Below, one piece after another: positions 1-5,019 of a stretch of 5,019 nucleotides of DNA. The stretch's first letter is position 1, and the number at the start of each line of letters is the position of its first letter. The stretch is from Sulfurimonas sp. (GTDB lineage: Bacteria; Campylobacterota; Campylobacteria; Campylobacterales; Sulfurimonadaceae). Location of the stretch: assembly GCA_030646745.1 (NCBI GenBank), contig JAUSKV010000062.1:1-5019 (forward strand). The letters run 5' to 3'. Under the pieces are notes generated by a model. The model saw nothing but the letters and a program-made list of their open reading frames with translations, searched no databases and was not told the origin of the DNA. Position numbers and translations under genes: made by a program.

Positions 1-42
1 GAAATAAATAAATAAAAAATAATTACTTTTGGAGACTAAATA

Positions 43-1119
43 ATGAAAACATATAAAATTGCACTGATTAAAGGTGATGGAATCGGTCCGGAAATTATAG
101 ATGAAGCTGTGAAAGTTTTAGACTCTGTTGCTTCATGTTATGATTTTGATTTCTCTTATGAAGAGGCTTTGATGGGTGGATGTGCTTATGATATTACAGG
201 CGACCCGCTTCCTCAAGAGACTATAAATATTTCATTAAACAGTGATGCGGTTCTTTTTGGAGCTATCGGCGGAACAAAATGGGATAATTTACCTCGTGAA
301 AAACGCCCGGAGAGCGGTCTTTTGAGATTTAGAAAAGAACTCGGCGTTTATGCAAACCTTCGTCCGGCTGTTGTGTATGATGAGCTTGTAAATGCTTCAT
401 CGCTTAAACCGGAGATTGTCCGTGGTGTTGATTTAATGGTTGTTCGTGAACTTATCGGTGGAATCTATTTTGGTGAGCCTAAAGGGCGTGATGAAAATAG
501 AGGGTGGAATACCATGGTTTATACCCGCCCGGAGATTGAGAGAATCGCGCATCAAGCTTTTAAAATAGCGATGACAAGAAGCAAAAGAGTTTGTTCTATA
601 GACAAAGCAAATGTTTTAGATGTTTCTCAACTTTGGAGAGATGTAGTAACCGAAGTAGCAAAAGAGTACCCAGAGGTTGAACTCTCTCACATGTATGTGG
701 ATAACGCTGCGATGCAACTCATCCGCGACCCAAAACAGTTTGATGTAATGCTCACGGGTAATATTTTTGGAGATATTTTGAGTGATGAGGCAAGTATGCT
801 CTCAGGTTCTATCGGTCTTTTACCGTCCGCTTCTGTTGGAGCAAAAATCGGTGTTTATGAGCCTATTCATGGTTCGGCACCGGATATTGCAGGTCAAGGG
901 ATAGCAAACCCTATTGCTACAATAGCATCGGCTTCTATGATGCTTAGATATGCACTTGGTGAAATTTCTGCTGCAGATAAAATTGACGAAGCTATTAAAA
1001 GAGCACTGAGTGAAGGGTATAGAACAAGAGATTTGGCGCAGTTTGATGCTAAAGAGGTTTGTTCAACAAGCGAGATGGGCTCTATAATTGCTAATTATGT
1101 GGCAAAATGCAAACACTAA
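43..1119 (+). CDS. leuB: 3-isopropylmalate dehydrogenase
   Basis: This cytosolic enzyme oxidises and decarboxylates (2R,3S)-3-isopropylmalate with NAD+ to 2-oxoisocaproate, the third step of leucine synthesis. The 358-residue length is normal for the family. The N-terminal GDGIGPE (11-17) and the isocitrate/isopropylmalate dehydrogenase signature [19 protein letters not shown] (240-258) are clear. The substrate and metal residues known from Thermus LeuB all appear at a constant offset of +3: R97, R107, R135, Y142, K188, D220, D244 and D248. D281 in HGSAPDIAG is the conserved NAD-selective aspartate, which argues against an NADP isocitrate dehydrogenase. The ATG has a GGAG Shine-Dalgarno at 31-34, 8 bases upstream. 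In many bacteria leuB follows leuC and leuD; what lies upstream is outside the window. Its 3' end overlaps the next gene by 13 bases. Confidence 0.97.
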   Translation: MKTYKIALIKGDGIGPEIIDEAVKVLDSVASCYDFDFSYEEALMGGCAYDITGDPLPQETINISLNSDAVLFGAIGGTKWDNLPREKRPESGLLRFRKELGVYANLRPAVVYDELVNASSLKPEIVRGVDLMVVRELIGGIYFGEPKGRDENRGWNTMVYTRPEIERIAHQAFKIAMTRSKRVCSIDKANVLDVSQLWRDVVTEVAKEYPEVELSHMYVDNAAMQLIRDPKQFDVMLTGNIFGDILSDEASMLSGSIGLLPSASVGAKIGVYEPIHGSAPDIAGQGIANPIATIASASMMLRYALGEISAADKIDEAIKRALSEGYRTRDLAQFDAKEVCSTSEMGSIIANYVAKCKH

Positions 1120-1355
1120 CACTCGCAAATATCTATGAACTTCAGGGTCTCAAAGAGGAGGCTTTAGAAATTTACAAAGGGGTTCTAAAAAAAGATCCTT
1201 CAAATAGTGATGCTAAAATTGCAATACGAAGACTCTCTGGCATGAGAAAAAAATTCTTAAATGTAAATACTCAAATGAAAGCCTTCTTCTTGAAAATGGA
1301 TACAGATGTTGAATTTAACGAGTTTGAAAGGTGGTTATTAAAGTCATGGAATTAA
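1107..1355 (+). CDS. small single-TPR protein of unknown function
   Basis: This 82-residue protein has one recognisable tetratricopeptide-like helix pair near its N-terminus: L6, Y10, G14, A19, Y23, L27 and P31 fall at the usual TPR positions. A basic linker follows (RRLSGMRKK, 41-49), then a second helical part with an aromatic-rich end (FERWLLKSW). No signal peptide or membrane segment is visible, so it is probably cytosolic. One TPR cannot form a full superhelix, so it would need to oligomerise or pack against a partner; that is inference. The ATG lies inside the end of leuB (13-base overlap) and has no obvious Shine-Dalgarno, so translation probably depends on ribosomes finishing leuB. 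It also overlaps the next ORF. The unbroken frame and helical pattern support a real gene; the function is unknown. Confidence 0.7.
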   Translation: MQTLTLANIYELQGLKEEALEIYKGVLKKDPSNSDAKIAIRRLSGMRKKFLNVNTQMKAFFLKMDTDVEFNEFERWLLKSWN

Positions 1356-1732
1356 AAGATGTAATACTCTCTACCCTTGCAGAGATGGAAGATAATGAAG
1401 TTGCCAGAAAAGCTCTTGAAATCTCTGAATATGAAATAAAAGAGATGATGAGACCTAATCTAAACAATATAAATGCAATCATAAAACAAGAGACAGAAAT
1501 AGAGATAGAAGTTCAAGCAGAAACTAGAGGCTCAACGCCTGAGAGCGAACTTATGTATCTCAACTCTATAAGAGAGAGACTTCTGGTGTTATTTGAAGGG
1601 TTTCAAGCACCTAACAATACAAATATAGAAGCCAAAGTGGATATGACACTCAACTTCTTAGAGTATGTTTTGGCAACAATAGATAATAGAGTGGAGAATT
1701 TAAAAAGAGGACAAAATAATGAGTCAATATAG
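1346..1732 (+). CDS. CiaD-like domain protein
   Basis: This acidic, mostly helical protein has 128 residues counted from the ATG at 1346. The C-terminal half carries what I recognise as the CiaD-like region of Campylobacterota: SELMYLNSIRERLLVLFEGF (67-86), then a linker and VDMTLNFLEYVLATIDNRVENL (98-119). In Campylobacter jejuni CiaD is described as a secreted invasion effector and, from memory, lies close to purU, which fits this position. The N-terminal half is charged, with an EIEIEVQAE stretch. No signal peptide or membrane helix is seen. I prefer the ATG because AGGTGG (1329-1334) sits 11 bases before it; an in-frame GTG at 1331 would add five residues but leave that purine tract inside the gene. 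The gene overlaps the previous stop by 10 bases and purU by 14. Its function in this organism is unknown. Confidence 0.75.
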   Translation: MELKDVILSTLAEMEDNEVARKALEISEYEIKEMMRPNLNNINAIIKQETEIEIEVQAETRGSTPESELMYLNSIRERLLVLFEGFQAPNNTNIEAKVDMTLNFLEYVLATIDNRVENLKRGQNNESI

Positions 1733-2555
1733 AGTGCTGATAGATGCCTATGATGAAAAGGGATTAGTGAATAAAGTTTCCGGTGTTTTTTATAGCTATG
1801 ACTTAAATATCATGTCAAACAGTGAATTTGTTGACCAAGAGAATAATAAATTTTTTATGAGAAGCGTTGTGGATGGAGATGTTAATTTAGAGGAGTTGAA
1901 AAAATCTTTAACTGATATTTTACCGACTAACACAGGCATAGAAGTAATAGAACCTAAAAAGAAAAATATTATTATTATGGCAACAAAAGAGATGCATGCT
2001 CTTGGAGATATTTTAATCCGTCATGAAGCCGGTGAGTTGGAAGCAAATATATTGGCTGTTGTCTCTAATTACAGTGATTTGGAATCTTTGGTGAAAAAAT
2101 TTGATATTCCCTTCATCACAATTTCTCATGAGGGATTAGACCGCTCAACGCATGAAAACAGAATAATTGAGTGCATTAATGGTTTTAAAGATGTAAATTA
2201 TATAGTTTTGGCTAAATACATGAGAATTCTGACTCCTCGATTTGTGGAGACATATGAAGATAAAATCATAAATATTCACCACTCATTTTTACCTGCTTTT
2301 ATTGGTGCAAACCCATACAAACAGGCATATGACAGGGGTGTTAAAATTATAGGTGCCACTGCACACTTCGTAAACAATAACCTTGATGAAGGTCCGATTA
2401 TCGCTCAAGAGGTTATACATGTTGACCATGCTTATGGGTGGAGAGATATGCAAAGAAAAGGCAAAGATGTAGAAAAAATTGTACTCTCCCGTGCACTTAA
2501 GCTTGCACTTGAAGATAGAATTTTTGTCTATGCAAATAAAACTGTTATATTTTAG
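1719..2555 (+). CDS. purU: formyltetrahydrofolate hydrolase (deformylase)
   Basis: PurU hydrolyses 10-formyltetrahydrofolate to formate and tetrahydrofolate, which balances the cytosolic one-carbon pool and can supply formate for purine synthesis. The 278 residues nearly match the 280 of E. coli PurU. An N-terminal ACT-type regulatory domain covers about residues 1-80 (YRVLIDAYDEKGLVNKVSGV and on). The formyltransferase-like catalytic domain follows from about residue 83. The expected catalytic Asn-His-Asp triad is present as N185 (NIHHSFLPAF), H216 (GATAHFV) and D223 (LDEGPI). The presence of the ACT domain separates it from PurN, which lacks one. AAGAGG at 1705-1710 sits 8 bases before the ATG. 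The start lies inside the CiaD-like gene (14-base overlap), and trmL follows after 8 bases, so it is an internal operon gene. Confidence 0.96.
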   Translation: MSQYRVLIDAYDEKGLVNKVSGVFYSYDLNIMSNSEFVDQENNKFFMRSVVDGDVNLEELKKSLTDILPTNTGIEVIEPKKKNIIIMATKEMHALGDILIRHEAGELEANILAVVSNYSDLESLVKKFDIPFITISHEGLDRSTHENRIIECINGFKDVNYIVLAKYMRILTPRFVETYEDKIINIHHSFLPAFIGANPYKQAYDRGVKIIGATAHFVNNNLDEGPIIAQEVIHVDHAYGWRDMQRKGKDVEKIVLSRALKLALEDRIFVYANKTVIF

Positions 2556-2558
2556 GAG
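2554..2558 (+). promoter_or_regulatory. ribosome binding site fixing a TTG start
   Basis: The AGGAG overlaps the purU stop codon (TAG, 2553-2555) and lies 5 bases before the TTG at 2564. It fixes the TTG as the trmL start, because the reading frame right after it gives the conserved N-terminus of the family and no ATG is available there. Confidence 0.75.
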
Positions 2559-2563
2559 TTTAT

Positions 2564-3034
2564 TTGTTTAATTTAGTTTTAGTAAATCCTCAAATTCCAA
2601 ACAATACAGGTGCAATTGGCAGACTTTGTGTAAATGCGGGAGCGGCTCTTCATCTTATTAAGCCGATAGGTTTTGACATCGATGAAAAAGCCGTAAGACG
2701 TGCAGGGCTTGATTATTGGCACAAGCTAGAGTTACATGTTTGGGAGAGTATAGAAGAATTTTTTGAACAAAACGAGATAACTGATAACGCATATTTTGCT
2801 ACAACTAAAACAGATAGACCCTACTTTGAAGCAGAGTTTAAGAGTGGGGACTATATATTTTTTGGCAGTGAAACGGCTGGGATTCCTGAAGATATACTAG
2901 ACAGATACAAAGAGCAAAACATTACAATTCCAATGACAAAAGAGGGCAGAAGCCTTAATTTAGCAATCAGTGCAGGCATTGTCTTGTATGACGCAATTAG
3001 ACAAAACTATATGACTTTCAAGGAAAATGTATGA
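2564..3034 (+). CDS. trmL: tRNA (cytidine/uridine-34 2'-O)-methyltransferase, SPOUT family
   Basis: TrmL uses S-adenosylmethionine to methylate the 2'-OH of the wobble nucleotide 34, in E. coli on the two tRNA-Leu isoacceptors. The 156 residues match the minimal SPOUT architecture of TrmL (157 in E. coli), with no added RNA-binding domain. All three SpoU motifs are visible: NTGAIGRLC (14-22), FGSETAGIP (100-108) and the trefoil-knot SAM-binding end EGRSLNLAISAGIVLYDA (127-144). R20 and N132 match conserved active-site positions. These enzymes act as dimers. Translation starts at a TTG with AGGAG 5 bases upstream. The stop codon overlaps the ATG of the next small gene (ATGA arrangement). A related SpoU paralogue with another target is possible, but length and motifs favour TrmL. 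Confidence 0.93.
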   Translation: MFNLVLVNPQIPNNTGAIGRLCVNAGAALHLIKPIGFDIDEKAVRRAGLDYWHKLELHVWESIEEFFEQNEITDNAYFATTKTDRPYFEAEFKSGDYIFFGSETAGIPEDILDRYKEQNITIPMTKEGRSLNLAISAGIVLYDAIRQNYMTFKENV

Positions 3035-3174
3035 ATCCAATTATAGACAACATTATGATGTTTTTGTTTGTCCTATTTTTATTTTGGGTATTTATGGGCT
3101 ATCATAAAACAAAAACAGAAAATAGAGAAAAAGAAGAACAAGAAAAAAAAGCTAAAGAGAATTTGGACGAATAG
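3031..3174 (+). CDS. 47-residue single-pass membrane protein, unknown function
   Basis: A short ORF begins at an ATG that overlaps the trmL stop (ATGA) and has AAGGA (3020-3024) six bases ahead, an ideal placement. The product starts with a short polar head (MNPIIDN), then one strongly hydrophobic helix at about residues 8-23 (IMMFLFVLFLFWVFMG), then a highly charged Lys/Glu-rich tail (about 24-47) likely to be an extended or coiled-coil helix. Positive residues right after the helix (HKTKT) suggest that the tail stays in the cytoplasm. It is the last gene of the leuB train. Small proteins of this shape often attach to larger membrane complexes, but nothing here names a partner. Good translation signals and the clear helix-plus-tail layout support a real gene. 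Confidence 0.68.
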   Translation: MNPIIDNIMMFLFVLFLFWVFMGYHKTKTENREKEEQEKKAKENLDE

Positions 3175-3178
3175 ACTC

Positions 3179-3262
3179 TTAAAAAAGTTTTTTTGCCCAA
3201 ATTTCTATACGGTTTTCAAATCTCTCCAATAAACTCTCCGCACTTTTAATTATCAATATCAT
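3179..3262 (-). CDS. possible 27-residue divergent micro-ORF
   Basis: On the minus strand, an ATG at 3262-3260 opens 27 codons that end at TAA (3181-3179). AAAGGA (complement of 3269-3274) lies six bases upstream, a textbook Shine-Dalgarno spacing. The peptide begins MILIIKSAESLLERF and ends IEIWAKKLF, which would form an amphipathic, basic-ended helix. A weak promoter candidate lies just upstream on the same strand (3291-3318). Against it: the ORF is very short, the DNA is AT-rich, and no terminator is seen. Without homologues this is only a candidate. Confidence 0.22.
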   Translation of the reverse strand: MILIIKSAESLLERFENRIEIWAKKLF

Positions 3263-3290
3263 CTCATTTCCTTTAGTTAATTTGAAAAAG

Positions 3291-3318
3291 TTTATACTAT
3301 TTTGTAATACTTTCTCAA
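3291..3318 (-). promoter_or_regulatory. weak candidate promoter for the divergent micro-ORF
   Basis: Read on the minus strand, TTGAGA (3318-3313) and TATAAA (3296-3291) are separated by 16 bases; each matches the sigma70 consensus at five of six positions. Transcription would start near 3284, giving a leader of about 20 bases before the micro-ORF. In DNA this AT-rich such matches occur by chance. Confidence 0.2.
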
Positions 3319-3332
3319 AAATATTGCAATTT

Positions 3333-3349
3333 GTCAATAAAATATTGAC
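3333..3349. promoter_or_regulatory. inverted repeat, likely repressor operator
   Basis: GTCAATA (3333-3339) and TATTGAC (3343-3349) are perfect 7-bp inverted arms around AAA, giving a 17-bp dyad of the size bound by CI/LexA-type dimers. The right arm covers most of the -35 box, so a bound protein would block RNA polymerase. A further TATTG half-site lies upstream at 3322-3326, within the 8-bp palindrome ATTGCAAT (3323-3330). The likely binder is the S24 regulator encoded 52 bases downstream, acting on its own gene. The dyad is seen directly; the binder is inferred. Confidence 0.5.
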
Positions 3350-3373
3350 TAAAAGGGTGAATAGTATTATAAT
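3345..3373 (+). promoter_or_regulatory. sigma70-type promoter of the S24 regulator gene
   Basis: TTGACT (3345-3350) and a perfect TATAAT (3368-3373) are separated by exactly 17 bases, so eleven of twelve positions match the sigma70 consensus. Transcription would start near 3380 and leave about 20 bases of leader, just enough for the ribosome binding site. Campylobacterota promoters often lack a conserved -35, so this one is unusually complete, as expected for a strong promoter kept in check by a repressor. Confidence 0.65.
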
Positions 3374-3388
3374 CTTACAAAATGCAAT

Positions 3389-3395
3389 GGAGGTG
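3389..3395 (+). promoter_or_regulatory. strong ribosome binding site for a GTG start
   Basis: GGAGGTG is near-complementary to the 16S rRNA 3' end and lies 5 bases before the GTG at 3401. It selects that GTG; the two upstream ATGs at 3382 and 3387 are out of frame. Confidence 0.75.
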
Positions 3396-3400
3396 TTGTT

Positions 3401-4060
3401 GTGAATAATTTTATAGAAATAGTTGAAGAGATAAAAAGTATAGTGTCTAATGAATATAGTGGCAAAAAAATATTTGACAAAGATGTGGCGGATATTTTGG
3501 GTATAACACAGATGAACTTTGCAACAATGAAAAAAAGAAATAAGATACCATTTGGAGAACTTTTAGACTTTTGCGCTACTAGAAATATATCTATCAATTG
3601 GATGTTATATGGGCAATCACCGGAGAGTCTTATTGAGGCTACAAACAAGTTCTACATAGTTAAATATTTTAATGATATTCATGCAAGTGCCGGCGGTGGA
3701 AGTGAGAATGAGTGTGAAGAGATAAAAGAGTTAGAAATTCCGGAGCAGTTTGTTTTTATGCTTGGTGGAGAAAAGGAGCTAAAAAACATAGAAGCAATTA
3801 ATGTTTCAGGCGATTCTATGGAGCCTACTTTTAGTTACAATGATATTGTTTTTATAAATAGAGCAAAAACTGACCTGCAGAGAGGCGGTATATTTACAAT
3901 TAAGACAGAAGCAGGACTATTTATAAAACGGGTGCAGAAGAGGATAGACGGAAAAATTGATATAATATCTGACAATAAAGTTTATTCCACACAAACTCTA
4001 AATCCAGAAGAGATAGAAGTTATAGGCAGGGTAGTAAGCAGATTTGGTGATGTTGACTAA
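3401..4060 (+). CDS. CI/LexA-type transcriptional regulator with S24 peptidase domain
   Basis: This 219-residue protein joins an N-terminal helix-turn-helix of the phage CI repressor type (about 24-71, with DKDVADILGITQMNFATMKKR as the DNA-binding core and INWMLYG closing the domain) to a C-terminal S24 domain (about 130-215). The catalytic serine is S139 in VSGDSMEPT and the lysine is K176 in FIKRVQ; their 37-residue spacing equals that of E. coli LexA (S119, K156). An Ala-Gly pair (A97-G98, in HASAGGGSE) in the linker is a possible self-cleavage site, so RecA-triggered inactivation after DNA damage is plausible but unproven; many HTH-S24 proteins are not known to cleave. It starts at GTG, has its own near-consensus promoter with an operator-like dyad, and lies 12 bases before a cell-wall hydrolase gene. 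No phage structural or integration genes are visible. The target genes are unknown. Confidence 0.92.
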   Translation: MNNFIEIVEEIKSIVSNEYSGKKIFDKDVADILGITQMNFATMKKRNKIPFGELLDFCATRNISINWMLYGQSPESLIEATNKFYIVKYFNDIHASAGGGSENECEEIKELEIPEQFVFMLGGEKELKNIEAINVSGDSMEPTFSYNDIVFINRAKTDLQRGGIFTIKTEAGLFIKRVQKRIDGKIDIISDNKVYSTQTLNPEEIEVIGRVVSRFGDVD

Positions 4061-4072
4061 GAAGGTTTTGAT

Positions 4073-5019
4073 TTGAAGTATTTTTTTGCAGTTTTAGCAA
4101 TTCTTTTATTTTTTGGTTGTTCTTCAAAAGAAATAAAGCCAAAAAGTGAGGAAAAAGTAATATCTGATTTAGTGAATCTTCCGCAAAATATAGAGTCTTA
4201 CACTGAAAATATTGATGACAACATATCTCTTTATGATATTCAAAAAAAATATAATGCATCTTACTTTAGAATGTGGAATATAGAAAAGCCAAAAGAGAGA
4301 GTGGAAAATATAAAATGGCCGTTTTATACCTATGCAAATATAAAAACTTTTGGAGAAAATCTACAGCCGCTGCAAAAAGAGTTTTTTGATAAGATGTATG
4401 AAAACTCAAATTTTGACTCTTTTGCCATGCTGAATCAAAGAGCTATAACACTGAAATATTCAGATTTAAGATTGTTTCCAACAATTGCACCTCTGCTGAA
4501 AGATCCATCTTTGGCTGGGGAGGGTTTCCCTTTTGATTATCTGCAAAATAGCTCGATTCATGCAAATGAACCTGTATTGGCTTCTCACTACTCAAAAGAT
4601 GGAGAGTGGGTATATGTATTTGCAAGTTTTGCAAGCGGATGGATAAAGAGCGACAGATTGGCATTTATAGAAAAAAAACATACTGATATTTGGCAAAAAT
4701 CAAAGCAAATTTTCATAACAAAAGAGGGTCTCTCTCTCTTTACAACCGAAGGAACTTTTCTTTATAAATCAAAGATAGGCATGTCTTTTGCACTAATTAA
4801 TGAAGATAAAGATAACTACACTGTGCTGGTTATTGTTGCATGCGGAAATTCTAAACCGCTTTATAAACAGGCAAAAATACTAAAAGAGATTGCAACTAAA
4901 AATGTTTTGAGCCTGAACAAAACGAACTTAAATAAAATTATGAGCGAAATTTCAAAGTCGCATTATGGCTGGGGCGGCATTTATGAACAGAGAGATTGTT
5001 CCTCATCGCTTCGTGATTT
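4073..5019 (+). CDS. SH3-domain NlpC/P60 peptidoglycan hydrolase, lipoprotein (3' end cut)
   Basis: The gene starts at a TTG with AAGG (4062-4065) 7 bases upstream; the in-frame stop just before it is the regulator's own stop, so no other start is possible. It runs off the window after 315 codons. The N-terminus is a lipoprotein signal (KYFFAVLAILLFFG then C16), with Phe instead of the usual Leu at -3. A helical N-terminal NlpC-associated domain follows (about 45-150), then SH3b-like segments (about 160-205, with GWIKSDR, and about 212-270), then the start of the NlpC/P60 domain. YGWGG (298-302) and C309 in RDCSSSLRDF match the start of this cysteine-peptidase domain; the catalytic histidine lies beyond the window. 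Family members cut peptide stems of peptidoglycan, often at D-Glu-diaminopimelate bonds. It probably acts in the periplasm, anchored to a membrane, and is co-transcribed with the S24 regulator. Confidence 0.87.
   Translation, partial: MKYFFAVLAILLFFGCSSKEIKPKSEEKVISDLVNLPQNIESYTENIDDNISLYDIQKKYNASYFRMWNIEKPKERVENIKWPFYTYANIKTFGENLQPLQKEFFDKMYENSNFDSFAMLNQRAITLKYSDLRLFPTIAPLLKDPSLAGEGFPFDYLQNSSIHANEPVLASHYSKDGEWVYVFASFASGWIKSDRLAFIEKKHTDIWQKSKQIFITKEGLSLFTTEGTFLYKSKIGMSFALINEDKDNYTVLVIVACGNSKPLYKQAKILKEIATKNVLSLNKTNLNKIMSEISKSHYGWGGIYEQRDCSSSLRD

Larger units (their letters stand above)
3175..3400. other. intergenic control region between the two gene units
   Basis: These 226 bases separate the leuB train from the S24 regulator. 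The right half holds the regulator's promoter, the inverted repeat over its -35 box and a strong ribosome binding site. The left half holds only the possible minus-strand micro-ORF. I found no tRNA, no repeat array and no convincing rho-independent terminator: the T7 run at 3188-3194 is preceded by A6, not by a G+C-rich stem. Confidence 0.6.

Noticed and set aside
1..42. AATA-type short repeats and a possible leuB promoter
   Set aside because: The stretch is simple AT-rich sequence with no recognisable -35/-10 pair; leuB is probably read from genes upstream of the window.
1331..1345. GTG at 1331 as the start of the CiaD-like gene
   Set aside because: The purine tract AGGTGG at 1329-1334 would overlap the start codon itself, whereas it is acceptably placed for the ATG at 1346. 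The difference is only five residues.
3179..3194. Intrinsic terminator after the leuB train
   Set aside because: The A6-G-T7 tract can only pair A with T with no loop and has no G+C stem, so it does not qualify.
3160..3203. Inverted repeat AATTTGG / CCAAATT
   Set aside because: The 7-bp arms are 30 bases apart, AT-rich, and one arm lies inside a gene; this is expected by chance and is not followed by a T run.
3367..3648. Minus-strand ORF of 93 codons
   Set aside because: It lies almost wholly opposite the N-terminal half of the S24 regulator, which has clear motifs; its sequence has no family features and it is a shadow of AT-rich coding DNA.
4020..4259. Minus-strand ORF of 79 codons
   Set aside because: It covers the regulator's end and the lipoprotein signal region in antisense; its composition is low-complexity (His, Gln, Leu, Cys) and no ribosome site stands out.
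4443..4664. Minus-strand ORF of 73 codons
   Set aside because: It is antisense to the SH3 part of the NlpC/P60 lipoprotein gene, whose frame is open and recognisable throughout.

Overview
The window is AT-rich (roughly one third G+C by eye) and reads as chromosomal DNA of a Campylobacterota (epsilonproteobacterial) species, most likely a free-living one of the Sulfurimonas/Arcobacter type. This rests on the wording of the proteins (a CiaD-like protein directly upstream of purU, and a TrmL starting MFNLVLVNPQIPNNTG), on the codon bias, and on the very tight gene packing. It is an inference; no search was run. Every well-supported gene is on the + strand.

Positions 43-3174 are one dense gene train: leuB (3-isopropylmalate dehydrogenase, leucine synthesis), a short single-TPR protein, a CiaD-like protein, purU (formyltetrahydrofolate hydrolase), trmL (tRNA wobble-nucleotide 2'-O-methyltransferase) and a 47-residue membrane-anchored protein. 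Neighbours overlap by 4 to 14 bases, except purU-trmL, which are 8 bases apart. This implies one transcript with translational coupling. The train mixes amino-acid, one-carbon and tRNA-modification functions with three small proteins of unknown or poorly known role.

Positions 3175-3400 are the only sizeable non-coding gap (226 bases). It holds a near-consensus sigma70 promoter (TTGACT, 17 bases, TATAAT) driving the next gene, and a 7-bp inverted repeat over the -35 box that looks like an operator. On the opposite strand there is a possible 27-codon ORF with its own Shine-Dalgarno sequence and a weak promoter. No convincing intrinsic terminator was found.

Positions 3401-5019 hold a second unit: a CI/LexA-type regulator (helix-turn-helix plus S24 peptidase domain, Ser139/Lys176 dyad intact), then, 12 bases on, a lipoprotein with SH3 domains and the start of an NlpC/P60 peptidoglycan-hydrolase domain. 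The window ends a few residues after the catalytic cysteine. No other phage genes are visible. The regulator may be an orphan or domesticated phage-type repressor that controls itself and perhaps the cell-wall enzyme behind it.

The most interesting part is the regulator's control region, with its operator-like dyad and possible divergent micro-ORF. I saw no clear evidence of a wholly new system.
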